From the NCBI RefSeq assembly GCF_019464495.1, contig NZ_CP080492.1, positions 1,488,001 to 1,552,000 of the forward strand: a stretch of 64,000 bases of DNA, written 5' to 3'. This DNA comes from Leucobacter luti (GTDB lineage Bacteria > Actinomycetota > Actinomycetes > Actinomycetales > Microbacteriaceae). This document shows positions 43,630 through 52,435 of the stretch, one piece after another. Each line of letters begins with the position of its first letter. The first letter of the stretch is position 1. The position numbers and the translations under genes were made by a program. The notes beneath the pieces were generated by a model. The model was not told the DNA's origin and ran no database searches. It saw only the letters and a list, made by a program, of their open reading frames with translations.

Positions 43630-44546
43630 CAGCGGCTCACCCCCGGGAAGAGACTTCCGCCCTTATTGAGACGTGAGACCACCACAAGGATCAGCACCGT
43701 ACACACGAGCAGGAAGATCCCGAGCGCGGTGCCCTGGCCCCACATCAGGAACACGCTGATTTGCTGCTGGATCATCGCCGAGATCATGATCTCCTTCGAC
43801 GAGCCGAGCAGGGCAGGGATGATGTAGAAGCCGAGTCCGAGAATGAACACGGTCACGCCCCCCGAGAAGATGCCAGGCTTCGACAGCGGCAGGTACACCG
43901 TGAAGAATGCGGTGATCGGGTTCGCGCCGAGGTTCGAAGCCGCAGGGAGCAACCGCTTGTCGATCTTCGCCATCGACGAATACAGCGGCAGCACCATAAA
44001 CGGCAGCAGCACCTGGCTCATTCCGAGCGCGACGCCGAAGGTGGTGCGGATCAGCGGAATCGGTCCGATCCCGAACCATGCGGCGAGCAGGCCGTTGATC
44101 GGGCCAGTGTCCTGCAACAACACCATCCATGCAAGCGTGCGGACCAGGATCGAGGTCCACAGTGGCATCATGATGAACAGCTGCATCATGTTGCGTGTGC
44201 GATCCGAAACGACAGTCATCAGATAGGCATACGGGTATGCGAGCACCAGGCACACAATCGTGACCAGTATCGCCGTGCCGAAGGTACGCAGCACCACAGT
44301 GAGGTTCGCCTCGGTCGTGAACAGCCAGACGTAGTTCTGCATGCCCGGCTGCGGATCAGTCACCGACCGGATAAACACGTCGACGAGGGGTGCGAGGAAG
44401 AACAGGGAAACGATCACGAACGCGGGGATCAACAGGAGCAACGGGCGCCAGTTCTTCGGCCCGCTCGCCTTCTTGTTTCCCGGGTCCGCACCGAGGGCGA
44501 TTGCGCGTGTTGACGCGTCGCCCTCGGTGACGGAATGGTCAGTCAT
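43629..44546 (-). CDS. potB: ABC importer permease, PotB-type (set 2)
   Basis: A 305-residue permease. After a soluble N-terminus of about 30 residues, the first segment is PLLLLIPAFVIVSLFFLAPL. The EAA loop is LLPAASNLGANPITAFFTVY. SQVLLPFMVLPLYSSMAKID and GFYIIPALLGSSKEIMISAM match the set 1 PotB positions. It is 5 bases downstream of the binding-protein stop, so all four genes are one transcript. Confidence 0.9.
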   Translation of the reverse strand: MTDHSVTEGDASTRAIALGADPGNKKASGPKNWRPLLLLIPAFVIVSLFFLAPLVDVFIRSVTDPQPGMQNYVWLFTTEANLTVVLRTFGTAILVTIVCLVLAYPYAYLMTVVSDRTRNMMQLFIMMPLWTSILVRTLAWMVLLQDTGPINGLLAAWFGIGPIPLIRTTFGVALGMSQVLLPFMVLPLYSSMAKIDKRLLPAASNLGANPITAFFTVYLPLSKPGIFSGGVTVFILGLGFYIIPALLGSSKEIMISAMIQQQISVFLMWGQGTALGIFLLVCTVLILVVVSRLNKGGSLFPGVSR

Positions 44547-44551
44547 GTCGA

Positions 44552-45715
44552 TCAGTTACCCGTCGCCCAGCCGGCCCACGCGGCCGCGAGAGCGTCGTAG
44601 TTCTCAACCCAGAAGTCGACGTTGGGTGCGATGCCAGTGTCGAGATGCTCGGTGGTCATCCACTCGGTCAACTGCTCGTCCATCTTCGGCTTCGCGTCGA
44701 TGTTCACCCCGCCGTAGGACGTTTCCTCGGTCATCTTCGCCTGCTGCTCAGCGCCGAGCGAGTAGTTCACCGCAGCGAACGCCGCCTGCGGGTCTTTCAC
44801 CCCCTTCGGGATGCCATTGGAATCAACCATGATCATCCACTGGTCCCACATCGGGGCGACCGGTGCACCAGCCGAGGCCGCGCCGTAGCCGCGGCCCGAC
44901 CACACGAGGCCCATCACTGCCTCGCCAGACTCGAGCTGCTGCTGCGCAGCTGCGCCAGTGGTCCAGCCGATCACGTTGTCGCCGAGATCCTTGTACATGT
45001 CGAACGCGCCTTCGATGTCCTCGGGCTTGAGATTCTTGACATCTTTGCCCTGCGCGGTGAGCGCAAACTCGACAGTCTGCGGATCAACATAGGTCGATTG
45101 GCTGACCGTGCGCTTGCCCGGGAACTTCTCCGTGTCGAAGAAGTCGGCCGCGCTCGTCGGAGGGTTGTCGCCAAACTTGTCGGTGTTGTACACGACGACC
45201 AGGCCGTAGAGGATCTGGGGGACCATGCACTCATCGGTGATGGTGCCCTCGGGGATCTTCGAAATATCGATCTGCGAGTAGTCGTACTTTTCGTACAGGG
45301 TCCCGCATCCACGCGCCGTGTCGAACTGTGTCGTGTTGACGACATCCCAGCTGACGTTTCCGCTGTCGACCATGGCCTTCAACTTGCCAGCGTCGAACGC
45401 GTCCTGGTTCATCGTCGCGCCAGAAGCCTTCGCGAACGGATCCCACAGCGCGGCCTTCTGGCCGTCCTGGAAGACGCCACCCGAGCCGGCAAAGGTGAGT
45501 GTCACACCGTCAAGTGCGCCAGCCTTGATCTCTCCCGCGACAGGAGTTCCAAGATCGCGTTCGGGGGCCGGCGCGGCTTCGCCGCCGCCCGCGCAGCCGA
45601 CGAGCGTCAGAGCGAGTGCGGCAGTTCCTGCGGCGAGCGCGAGCCCGCGGCGGGCGAACGGGGTGGTGCGGCCCTGGCGTGAGCCGCGGGCCTGGCGTGT
45701 TCTGGGAGTGGACAT
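44552..45715 (-). CDS. potD: Polyamine-type ABC substrate-binding lipoprotein (set 2)
   Basis: A 387-residue PotD-like protein. The signal ARRGLALAAGTAALALTLVG ends at a lipobox cysteine (VGCAGG). The fold starts LDGVTLTFAGSGGVFQDGQK, clearly paralogous to set 1 (LDGVTLTLASWGGVFQEGQV). VWSGRGYGAASAGAPVAPMW and GIPKGVKDPQAAFAAVNYSL also align. An RR pair precedes the hydrophobic stretch, so Tat export is possible. It is divergent, across 304 bases, from the second flavin amine oxidase, which may act on the imported substrate. Confidence 0.9.
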   Translation of the reverse strand: MSTPRTRQARGSRQGRTTPFARRGLALAAGTAALALTLVGCAGGGEAAPAPERDLGTPVAGEIKAGALDGVTLTFAGSGGVFQDGQKAALWDPFAKASGATMNQDAFDAGKLKAMVDSGNVSWDVVNTTQFDTARGCGTLYEKYDYSQIDISKIPEGTITDECMVPQILYGLVVVYNTDKFGDNPPTSAADFFDTEKFPGKRTVSQSTYVDPQTVEFALTAQGKDVKNLKPEDIEGAFDMYKDLGDNVIGWTTGAAAQQQLESGEAVMGLVWSGRGYGAASAGAPVAPMWDQWMIMVDSNGIPKGVKDPQAAFAAVNYSLGAEQQAKMTEETSYGGVNIDAKPKMDEQLTEWMTTEHLDTGIAPNVDFWVENYDALAAAWAGWATGN

Positions 45716-45886
45716 GTGTTCCTCACTTCGTTGTGATCGTGGTCCTCATGATCGGTGTGTGCCGGTGAGCGGTCCGCGTACGAGCGTTTGCACAGTGTCC
45801 CGGCAGACCCTGAAGCTAGCAGCGCTTCGGCCCCCAGCCCCCCTCCCTGTTACTTCTTCGTTACCGGGTGCGGTGTTTTTCATAGC

Positions 45887-45919
45887 TTCGTACACCGCCG
45901 ACGTGGGCGGGTGTACGAA
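45887..45919. promoter_or_regulatory. Candidate operator dyad in the potD2 / amine oxidase 2 divergent region
   Basis: TTCGTACACC, 13 bases, GGTGTACGAA is a perfect 10-bp inverted repeat whose half-site centres are 23 bases apart (two helical turns). It ends 101 bases before the amine oxidase start. The hairpin before the first amine oxidase (29021-29054) has the same TTCGTAC/GTACGAA core at 100 bases. The rest of the 304-base gap (45716-46019) shows no gene. Confidence 0.5.
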
Positions 45920-46019
45920 CATAAGTTTTCATGTCACGGATCGGCATCTGGTGCACCGATCCCGGCAGCGATCCCTACGATGGGAGCGACACAGCAAGCT
46001 TGTTCAAGGAGGAACGTGC

Positions 46020-47249
46020 ATGGACGTCATCGTCGTTGGAGCAGGACTCTCGGGCCTCACGGCTGCCTGGGAGCTCAGCAAGGCCGGCCACAGCTGCACT
46101 GTGCTTGAGTCGCGCAATCGCGTCGGCGGGCGTACCTGGTCGCAGCGGCTCCCCAACGGCGAGGTCACCGAGCGCGGTGGCGAGTACATCTTCCCCACGG
46201 AGTTCCCCATTCGGCAGCTGTCGGCCGAGGTGGGAGTGCCGATCATGTCGCACAACGTTCGCTATGGCAGGCGCACTGTGAACGGGCGCGTGATCTCCTC
46301 CGCAGAGCTGGAAGCCACGAGCGAGCAGGTGCGTGCAACGCTCGCACAGATGCTCGCGGATGGTGAAACGAACGTCTCACTTGAGCGGGCGTTCGCGACG
46401 GCACTGGGGAGTGAGTATCGCTTGGATCCGGTGTACCGGCGCACCACGACGTCGGCGGCGGCGGATCCAGAGCGTGTGAGCGCTGAAGCGGTGCTGCTGC
46501 ACGAATCCGCAACGGTCAACGGCTACATTGAGGACGGCGGGCGCTTTGTCGGCGGCAACCAGGCACTGTCGCTCGAACTGGCCAAGCGACTCGGGGATCG
46601 AGTGCGGCTCGAACACCCGGTCTCCGCCGTTGACCAGACCGCAGCCGGGGTGCAGGTGACGCTGAGCGACGGCACACGGCTCGACGCTGACGCCGCAGTG
46701 GTGTCTGTGCCGCTCCCGCTGCTGCGCGAGTTGGAGCTTGGATTCGCGCTCCCCGAAGCGCAGCAACTCGCGCTGGATCACCGGTTCATGGGCGTCGCGG
46801 CCAAGCTCGGTGTTCCGCTCTCACGGGTCGACGACGATATCGCGCTTCAGAATCCGGACCACACCTGGTGGTCGTGGCGCTCCCTCAGCGTCGACGGTGA
46901 ACACCGGATCAACGCCCTCTCCTCGTTCGCTGGCGGGCCGTTCGCGCTTGACGCGCTTGACGTGACGGCCGGATCCGCGGCTTGGGTTGCGGCGCTGCGT
47001 GCCATGCGCCCCGAACTTGAGATCGCCGGAGACGTGCTCCTCACGACCTGGGCCGACGACCCGTGGGCGCGCGGCTCATACACGGCTCCGACACTTGAGT
47101 GGACCGCGGCGGACGCTGCCGTATTCGAGAGCGCGGCGGGCCGCGTCGCCATCGCCGGCGAGCACACGGGCTTGGCTCAATCCCTGTCAGGAGCGGTGGC
47201 ATCCGGCTATCGCGCCGCTTCCGCGCTGACCCGGGTCCTGGCGGGCTGA
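46020..47249 (+). CDS. Flavin monoamine oxidase family protein (copy 2)
   Basis: A 409-residue FAD amine oxidase. VIVVGAGLSGLTAAWELSKA and LESRNRVGGRTWSQRLPNGE are the FAD fold and GG motif; ERGGEYIFPTEFPIRQLSAE is the substrate-entry block; VAIAGEHTGLAQSLSGAVAS is the C-terminal FAD segment. The frame is open from 45318, but AAGGAGG lies just before ATG 46020 and the upstream part overlaps the divergent potD gene. It is 29 bases upstream of the PucR gene at 47279 on the same strand. The paralogue at 29146 also belongs to a PucR cassette. Confidence 0.9.
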   Translation: MDVIVVGAGLSGLTAAWELSKAGHSCTVLESRNRVGGRTWSQRLPNGEVTERGGEYIFPTEFPIRQLSAEVGVPIMSHNVRYGRRTVNGRVISSAELEATSEQVRATLAQMLADGETNVSLERAFATALGSEYRLDPVYRRTTTSAAADPERVSAEAVLLHESATVNGYIEDGGRFVGGNQALSLELAKRLGDRVRLEHPVSAVDQTAAGVQVTLSDGTRLDADAAVVSVPLPLLRELELGFALPEAQQLALDHRFMGVAAKLGVPLSRVDDDIALQNPDHTWWSWRSLSVDGEHRINALSSFAGGPFALDALDVTAGSAAWVAALRAMRPELEIAGDVLLTTWADDPWARGSYTAPTLEWTAADAAVFESAAGRVAIAGEHTGLAQSLSGAVASGYRAASALTRVLAG

Positions 47250-47278
47250 CGTGTCCAGCCCTCGCCTATGCTGATGCC

Positions 47279-48735
47279 ATGACCTTCTCCGTCAGGTCGC
47301 TCCTCGAACTCACCGAGCTCGAGACCGTTTCGCTCACCCCGGCATCGGTGAGGAACGGCAGATCGAGTGGGCACACGTGTGTGAGCTTGCCGAACCCTGG
47401 CAGTGGCTGGGCGATCACGCACTCGTCATGACCACCGGCCTCGGCGTCCCCGAGGGCACCGCCGCGCAGTGCGTGTACCTCTCGGGGATGCACGCCGCGG
47501 GAATCGCGGCCGTCGCCATCGACGCGGAGATGCCAGCGCACCCATTCACCCCGGAGGCGCTCGCGCACGCAACGCGGCTCGGGTTCCCAGTGCTCGAAAC
47601 GGCCCACGCGGTGCGGTTCGTTGCGCTTGCCAAAGCGGTGGCCGCTGCCGCGCAGCAAGAGTATGCCGCACGGGTGCAGCAGACTGAGCGAATGTACGCC
47701 GCCCTCGGGGAACACGACGTCGACGACGGCATCGACGCGCTCCTCGACGAGCTGGGTCGGATCCTACGCGCTGATCTCAGCCTGCACCCGCGCAGCGCAG
47801 AGAGCGGGCCGGGTGCGCTGCGCCAGCTGGCCGCCGGGATCTGGGCGGTCCCGCTGCTCTCTCCCGGTGAACCAGAGCTGCAATTCGCGCACGCGGGCCC
47901 GATCGACCGCGCGCTCCTGCAGCACGCTGCCGGGATCGTCGACAACGCGCTCGCGGTGAAAATCGCTGCACGCCGCAGCGACTGGTTGCACGGTTCGCTT
48001 CTCCTCAGCGATCTCTGCGACGAATCGGTCGCCTCAGCACCGTCTGATCATCTCGTCGCAGCCTATGGCGTGCACCCGCCGTACCTGCTCACGGTCTCAC
48101 AGCATCCGGACTCACGCGCCGCCCTGGAGGAGGTGCACGCAGTGTTCGGCACCGGCCGCGTGCCCGCACTCGCCACGCTCAAGGATGGGCAAGTGCTCGT
48201 GCTCGTTGAAGCGCGAGACGACGTTGAGCCGCTGCTGATTGCGCTCGCGGATACGCGATCCGGCATCGGCGTCAGCGCCATGTTCACCGAACTCGACGCG
48301 CTTCCCACTGCGCTGCGCCAGGCACGCAGCGCACTGATCCGGGCCCACCAGTCTGGGCGTGTGCTGCGCTTCGAGGAGCATGAGACGACGTCTCTATTCC
48401 TGCCCAACGATCCCGAGCAACTGCGCGGCATTGCGCGCCAAGTGCTCGGCCCGCTCCGCACCTACGACGAGCAACGCGGTACCTCGCTGACGCACACACT
48501 CCGGATCTTCCTCGAAGAGAATCGCAGCTGGGTGCGCGCATCAGAGCGCCTATTCGTGCACCGGCAGACGCTGATCGCGCGCGTCTCCCGGATCGAGAAA
48601 ATTATCGGGCGCGACCTGTCGTCGATGGAAGACACTGCCGAGTGCTGGCTCGCGGTGCAAGCCGCGATCGGCTGTGGGGATCTCGCGCCGAGCGATCCGC
48701 CCCCTGAGGCCGGCGACGCCGCAACAGCACCCTAG
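47279..48735 (+). pseudogene. PucR family transcriptional regulator, one N-terminal frameshift
   Basis: A PucR regulator close to the intact copy at 24493. From ATG 47279 the first frame reads FSVRSLLELTELETVSLTP, then loses register near 47339-47345. The second frame continues EERQIEWAHVCELAEPWQWL to the end, with the helix-turn-helix LEENRSWVRASERLFVHRQT and LIARVSRIEKIIGRDLSSME. Adding one G to the GG at about 47339 restores LTPGIGEERQIEWAHVCEL, parallel to LTPGVGESRAVRWAHVCEL of the intact copy, and gives a 485-residue protein. A call from the internal ATG 47377 would lack the first 33 residues. The frameshift may be a sequencing error. It follows the amine oxidase and probably controls it and the divergent set 2 importer. 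Confidence 0.85.
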
Positions 48736-48774
48736 CCCCGCGGTGCTTCCCCGGTGCGACGTCTGCAGGCCGCG

Positions 48775-49593
48775 CTACTCCCCCGCGAGCTCGGCCAGAA
48801 TCGCGTCCGAGAACACGGGCCACGCCTCGGCAGACCACGCGCCGAAGTTTCGATCAGTGAGGGCGACGCAGGCTACCTCTGCAACGGGATCGACCCAGAG
48901 GAAGGTCCCGGCCTGCCCGAAGTGGCCGTACGTCTGCGGACTATTGCGACTCCCGGTCCAGTGCGGGTGCTTGCTCCCGCGGATCTCAAATCCGAGACCC
49001 CAGTCGTTGGGATGTTGTCTGCCGAAGCCTGGCAGCACACCGTCGAGCCCGGGGAACGCGACGGTTGTGGCCAGCGCGATCGTGTCCGGGTGCAGCACGT
49101 GCGGAGCTTGGAGCTCCGCGGCGAAGCGGGAGAGATCGGCGACCGTCGAGATGCCACCCGCTGCAGGCGGTCCTTCAAGCCTGGTTGCCGTCATGCCAAG
49201 CGGCTCGAGGATCCCCTCGCGGAGGTACTCATCAAATGCCATCCCAGCGCGCTCAGTAAACGTCTCTGCGAGCACGTTGATGCCGAGGTTGGAGTACACC
49301 CGACGGTGACCAGGGCGAGCCCGGATCAGGTCCTCCGAGAAGTCGAGCCCTGAGGCGTGTGCAAGCAGGTGGCGCACTGTCGCGCCGTCAGGGCCAGCGG
49401 GATCATCAAGTTCAAGCGCACCCTCCTCAACGGCGAGCAGGATCGCAGCAGCGCTCAGCAGTTTCGTGACCGAGGCGAGCGCGAACTCGCGGTCCTGCTC
49501 GCCGTGTTGACCGAGAATGCGTCCGTCCCGCGCGATCACCGCGGTGGCGGCGTGTGGTACTGGCCAGGAATCGATGGTGCTGAGACTCTGCAT
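48775..49593 (-). CDS. Serine hydrolase (beta-lactamase class C / DD-peptidase fold)
   Basis: A 272-residue serine hydrolase. The S-x-x-K motif is S41-V-T-K44 in FALASVTKLLSAAAI; the Y-x-N motif is YSN in HRRVYSNLGINVLAETF; the third block is YGHFGQAGTFLWVD, with H-x-G replacing K-T-G. LLAHASGLDFSE is typical of the family. No signal peptide is seen, so it is probably cytoplasmic and an esterase or peptidase rather than a resistance beta-lactamase. It sits between the PucR gene and the siderophore importer without an obvious operon partner. Confidence 0.88.
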   Translation of the reverse strand: MQSLSTIDSWPVPHAATAVIARDGRILGQHGEQDREFALASVTKLLSAAAILLAVEEGALELDDPAGPDGATVRHLLAHASGLDFSEDLIRARPGHRRVYSNLGINVLAETFTERAGMAFDEYLREGILEPLGMTATRLEGPPAAGGISTVADLSRFAAELQAPHVLHPDTIALATTVAFPGLDGVLPGFGRQHPNDWGLGFEIRGSKHPHWTGSRNSPQTYGHFGQAGTFLWVDPVAEVACVALTDRNFGAWSAEAWPVFSDAILAELAGE

Positions 49594-49660
49594 GTCTCAA
49601 CGCTACTCCGGATAGCTGCGTAGCTGGTTCACACGCACCCGGATCCGGCCGTGCCAGCAA

Positions 49661-50422
49661 CTATGGTCGGTAGTAGACCGCGAGCCTGCGTCCGCCGTGC
49701 TCAAGCACGTCGACCGGAGTTTCGAACACGCGCTCCAGCACCTCGGGCGTGATGATCTCCTCAGGCGTTCCAGACGCGACCACCTGACCGTCGGCGAGCG
49801 CGACGATTCGGTCTGCATAGGCTGCTGCGAAGTTCACATCGTGGATCACGAGAATGACTGTTTTGCCGAGCGCATCTGCGGCGGCTCGCACCTGCCCCAT
49901 CATCGCGACGGCGTGCCGCATGTCAAGACCGGTGAGCGGCTCGTCGAGCAGCACATAGTCCGTGTCTTGCGCGAGCACCATCGCGACGAACGCGCGCTGG
50001 CGCTGGCCGCCGGAGAGCTCATCGATGAAGCGATCCTCCATCCCAGCGAGATCAAGAAATGCAATGGCGGCGTGGATTGCGCGCTCGTCGGTGGCCGTGA
50101 GCCGCCCGGCCGAGTGCGGAAAACGGCCGAAGGTCACCAGCTGCCGCACGGTGAGCCGCGCCATGAAGTGGTTTTCCTGTTTCAGAATCGATACCACCCT
50201 GGCGAGATCCCGCGGCTTCGCCGTGCGGACGTCAAGCCCGCCAACGGTGACCTGTCCACTGTCGGCGTCGAGCAGACGACCGATGATGGTGAGCATCGTC
50301 GACTTCCCTGCACCATTCGGGCCGATGAGTGCGGTCACGCCGCCGCTCTCGATCGCGAGGTTGATCGGGCCGAGCACCCGAGTCCCGCCGTAGTGTTTAT
50401 CGACGGCGCTGAGTTCGATCAC
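49661..50422 (-). CDS. Iron-siderophore ABC transporter ATP-binding protein
   Basis: A 253-residue FepC/FecE-type ATPase. Walker A is GPNGAGKSTMLTIIGRLL, signature LSGGQRQRAFVAMVLAQD, Walker B YVLLDEPLTGLD, H-loop LVIHDVNFAAAYADRIVAL. The ILKQENHFMARLTVRQLVTF Q-loop is characteristic of the siderophore/heme group. Its start overlaps the permease stop by 4 bases. With two FecCD permeases and a binding lipoprotein, it makes a complete ferric-siderophore importer, transcribed leftward. Confidence 0.92.
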   Translation of the reverse strand: MIELSAVDKHYGGTRVLGPINLAIESGGVTALIGPNGAGKSTMLTIIGRLLDADSGQVTVGGLDVRTAKPRDLARVVSILKQENHFMARLTVRQLVTFGRFPHSAGRLTATDERAIHAAIAFLDLAGMEDRFIDELSGGQRQRAFVAMVLAQDTDYVLLDEPLTGLDMRHAVAMMGQVRAAADALGKTVILVIHDVNFAAAYADRIVALADGQVVASGTPEEIITPEVLERVFETPVDVLEHGGRRLAVYYRP

Positions 50423-51447
50423 CGCATGCCCTTTCTGAGGATCACGATCAAGAAGAGGAGGCCACCGATGAACTCGATGATCACCGTCACGAGCCCTGCC
50501 GCTGCGAACACATGCTTGAGGACGAATGTGGCGCCCAGCAGTGCTACGAGCCCGATTCCAATAGCGAGCGGCAGGATCTCCGCGTGGCGATCCCCGCGCG
50601 CAAACTGGTACGCGAGCGTTGCGACGAGGAAACCGTAAAAGGTCATCGGCCCCACCATCGTTGCTGAGACCGAAACGAGCACCGCGACAAGCACGAGGAT
50701 CGTTACGACCTCTCGTCGGTAGTTCAGGCCAAGCCCGACGGCGACATCACGCCCGAGCGCGATCACGTCGTAGCGCCTGCGTCTGCGCCACACGAAGATG
50801 AGGATCAGCGCCACGAACGCCGCTGCGAACGGCAGATAGTCGAGGTTCGCCTTGCCGATACTGCCAAAGAGTCGTGCCGAGAGCACGTCAAATTCACTCG
50901 GCGTCAGCAGCCGCTGCATGAATGTCGAGACCGAGCCGAAGCCCATTCCGAGCACAATGCCGACCAGCAGGAGCAGGTGAAGATTCGCGCGGCGACCGGA
51001 GAACAGCCAGCCGTAGAGCACCGTGGCGAACAGCACCATGAGTCCGCTCTGGGCGAGGATCTTGGGGATGCCCTCGAGTCCCGTGGCTGCCGTGCCGAAA
51101 GCGAAGACGAGCGCGGTCTGGGTGAGCACGTAGAGCGCATCGAAACCAAGGATTGACGGGGTCAGGATCCGGTTCGACGTCGCCGTGTGAAACAGCACCG
51201 TGGCGACAGCCTGGCACACCGCCACCAGGGCGATTGTCGCAAGGGACCCCGAGCGGCTTCGCACAATCGTCCAATACCCGGAGCTCCCGAACGGTGCCGG
51301 GTTGCCATAGCTCAGGATCAGGATCGCGAGCACCAGCGCCAGTGCGAACACCACGACGATCGGCAGCGCGCGCGTCACCCACCCGAGGCGCGGAGCGGGA
51401 GCCAGCGGGGGCAAGCCAGTGTCGGCGAGACGGACGATACTAGCCAC
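50419..51447 (-). CDS. Iron-siderophore ABC transporter permease (FecCD family, second)
   Basis: A 342-residue permease with about nine or ten segments. ILILSYGNPAPFGSSGYWTI, ILTPSILGFDALYVLTQTAL and ALGRDVAVGLGLNYRREVVT are FecCD blocks; VSATMVGPMTFYGFLVATLA is the family signature that touches the ATPase. It overlaps the other permease gene by 8 bases (51440-51447) and the ATPase gene by 4. Confidence 0.9.
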   Translation of the reverse strand: MASIVRLADTGLPPLAPAPRLGWVTRALPIVVVFALALVLAILILSYGNPAPFGSSGYWTIVRSRSGSLATIALVAVCQAVATVLFHTATSNRILTPSILGFDALYVLTQTALVFAFGTAATGLEGIPKILAQSGLMVLFATVLYGWLFSGRRANLHLLLLVGIVLGMGFGSVSTFMQRLLTPSEFDVLSARLFGSIGKANLDYLPFAAAFVALILIFVWRRRRRYDVIALGRDVAVGLGLNYRREVVTILVLVAVLVSVSATMVGPMTFYGFLVATLAYQFARGDRHAEILPLAIGIGLVALLGATFVLKHVFAAAGLVTVIIEFIGGLLFLIVILRKGMR

Positions 51448-52435
51448 GGCGCTGCCTCAGGAGCAGGGTGATGAACACGACAGATCCGACAAGGCCGAGC
51501 ACCATCGACACGGGGATCTCGAACGGCATCCTGATCGTGCGGCCAATCAGGTCGCACACGATCACGAGGGCGATGCCACCACAGCACACCCACGGGAGGT
51601 TGCTGCGCACGTTGTCACCGCGAATCATCGAAACCACGTTCGGTACGACGAGACCCAAGAACGGAAGGAATCCGACCACGACAGTCGTGACACCGGCCGC
51701 AACTGCCACAAGCGCGGTTCCCGCGATCAGGATCAGGTCGTAGCGCACGCCGACACTCGTGGCCACGTCTTTGCCGAGGCCCGCGACCGTGATCCGATCG
51801 GCGAGCACGAACACCAGCAGGGTCACGATCGCGACAACCCACAGCACTTCGTAGCGACCGCGCACCACGGCGGTGAAGCTCCCCATGAACCAGGTGCCCA
51901 CCATCTGCAGCATGTTGAACTGCACGGCGAGATAGGTCGTCACGGCACTCACGACCGCACCGAGCATGATCCCGATCAGCGGGACAACAAGCATGGTGCG
52001 GATCGGGATCCGACGCAGGATCGTCATGAAGAGCATCGCTCCGATGAACGCGGCGCAGCTGGCTGCGACCATACGCGTGGCGAGGGTGGCTGCCGGGAAC
52101 AGCAGCACGGTGACTAACAGGCCGAGCGCCGCCCACTCGGTCGTGCCGGAGGTCGTGGCGTCAACGAATCGGTTCTGCGTCAGCATCTGCATCACCAAGC
52201 CGCTCGTGGCCATCGCCGCGCCCGCGAGCACGAGTGCGAGCGTTCGGGGGACCCGCGTGATCCAGGACATCTCGGAGCCGAACTCCTGAGCACGGAGATC
52301 GTAGACGCCGACCGTGAGTGAAACGACAATCAGCGCGACCACGAGCGTGGCCGCTGCAACCAGCGGCCACGGCCCACGGCCGCGCTTGGCCACAGCGGTG
52401 CGGCCAGGTGCGACGACAGCATTGCGAGAGGTCAC
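51440..52435 (-). CDS. Iron-siderophore ABC transporter permease (FecCD family, first)
   Basis: A 331-residue permease. TRVPRTLALVLAGAAMATSG and MQMLTQNRFVDATTSGTTEW are the conserved N-terminal FecCD pattern; KDVATSVGVRYDLILIAGTA and VVGFLPFLGLVVPNVVSMIR are the middle and ATPase-contact blocks. It overlaps the binding-protein gene by 4 bases, so D-C-B-A-like order is intact in one operon. Confidence 0.9.
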   Translation of the reverse strand: MTSRNAVVAPGRTAVAKRGRGPWPLVAAATLVVALIVVSLTVGVYDLRAQEFGSEMSWITRVPRTLALVLAGAAMATSGLVMQMLTQNRFVDATTSGTTEWAALGLLVTVLLFPAATLATRMVAASCAAFIGAMLFMTILRRIPIRTMLVVPLIGIMLGAVVSAVTTYLAVQFNMLQMVGTWFMGSFTAVVRGRYEVLWVVAIVTLLVFVLADRITVAGLGKDVATSVGVRYDLILIAGTALVAVAAGVTTVVVGFLPFLGLVVPNVVSMIRGDNVRSNLPWVCCGGIALVIVCDLIGRTIRMPFEIPVSMVLGLVGSVVFITLLLRQRRG

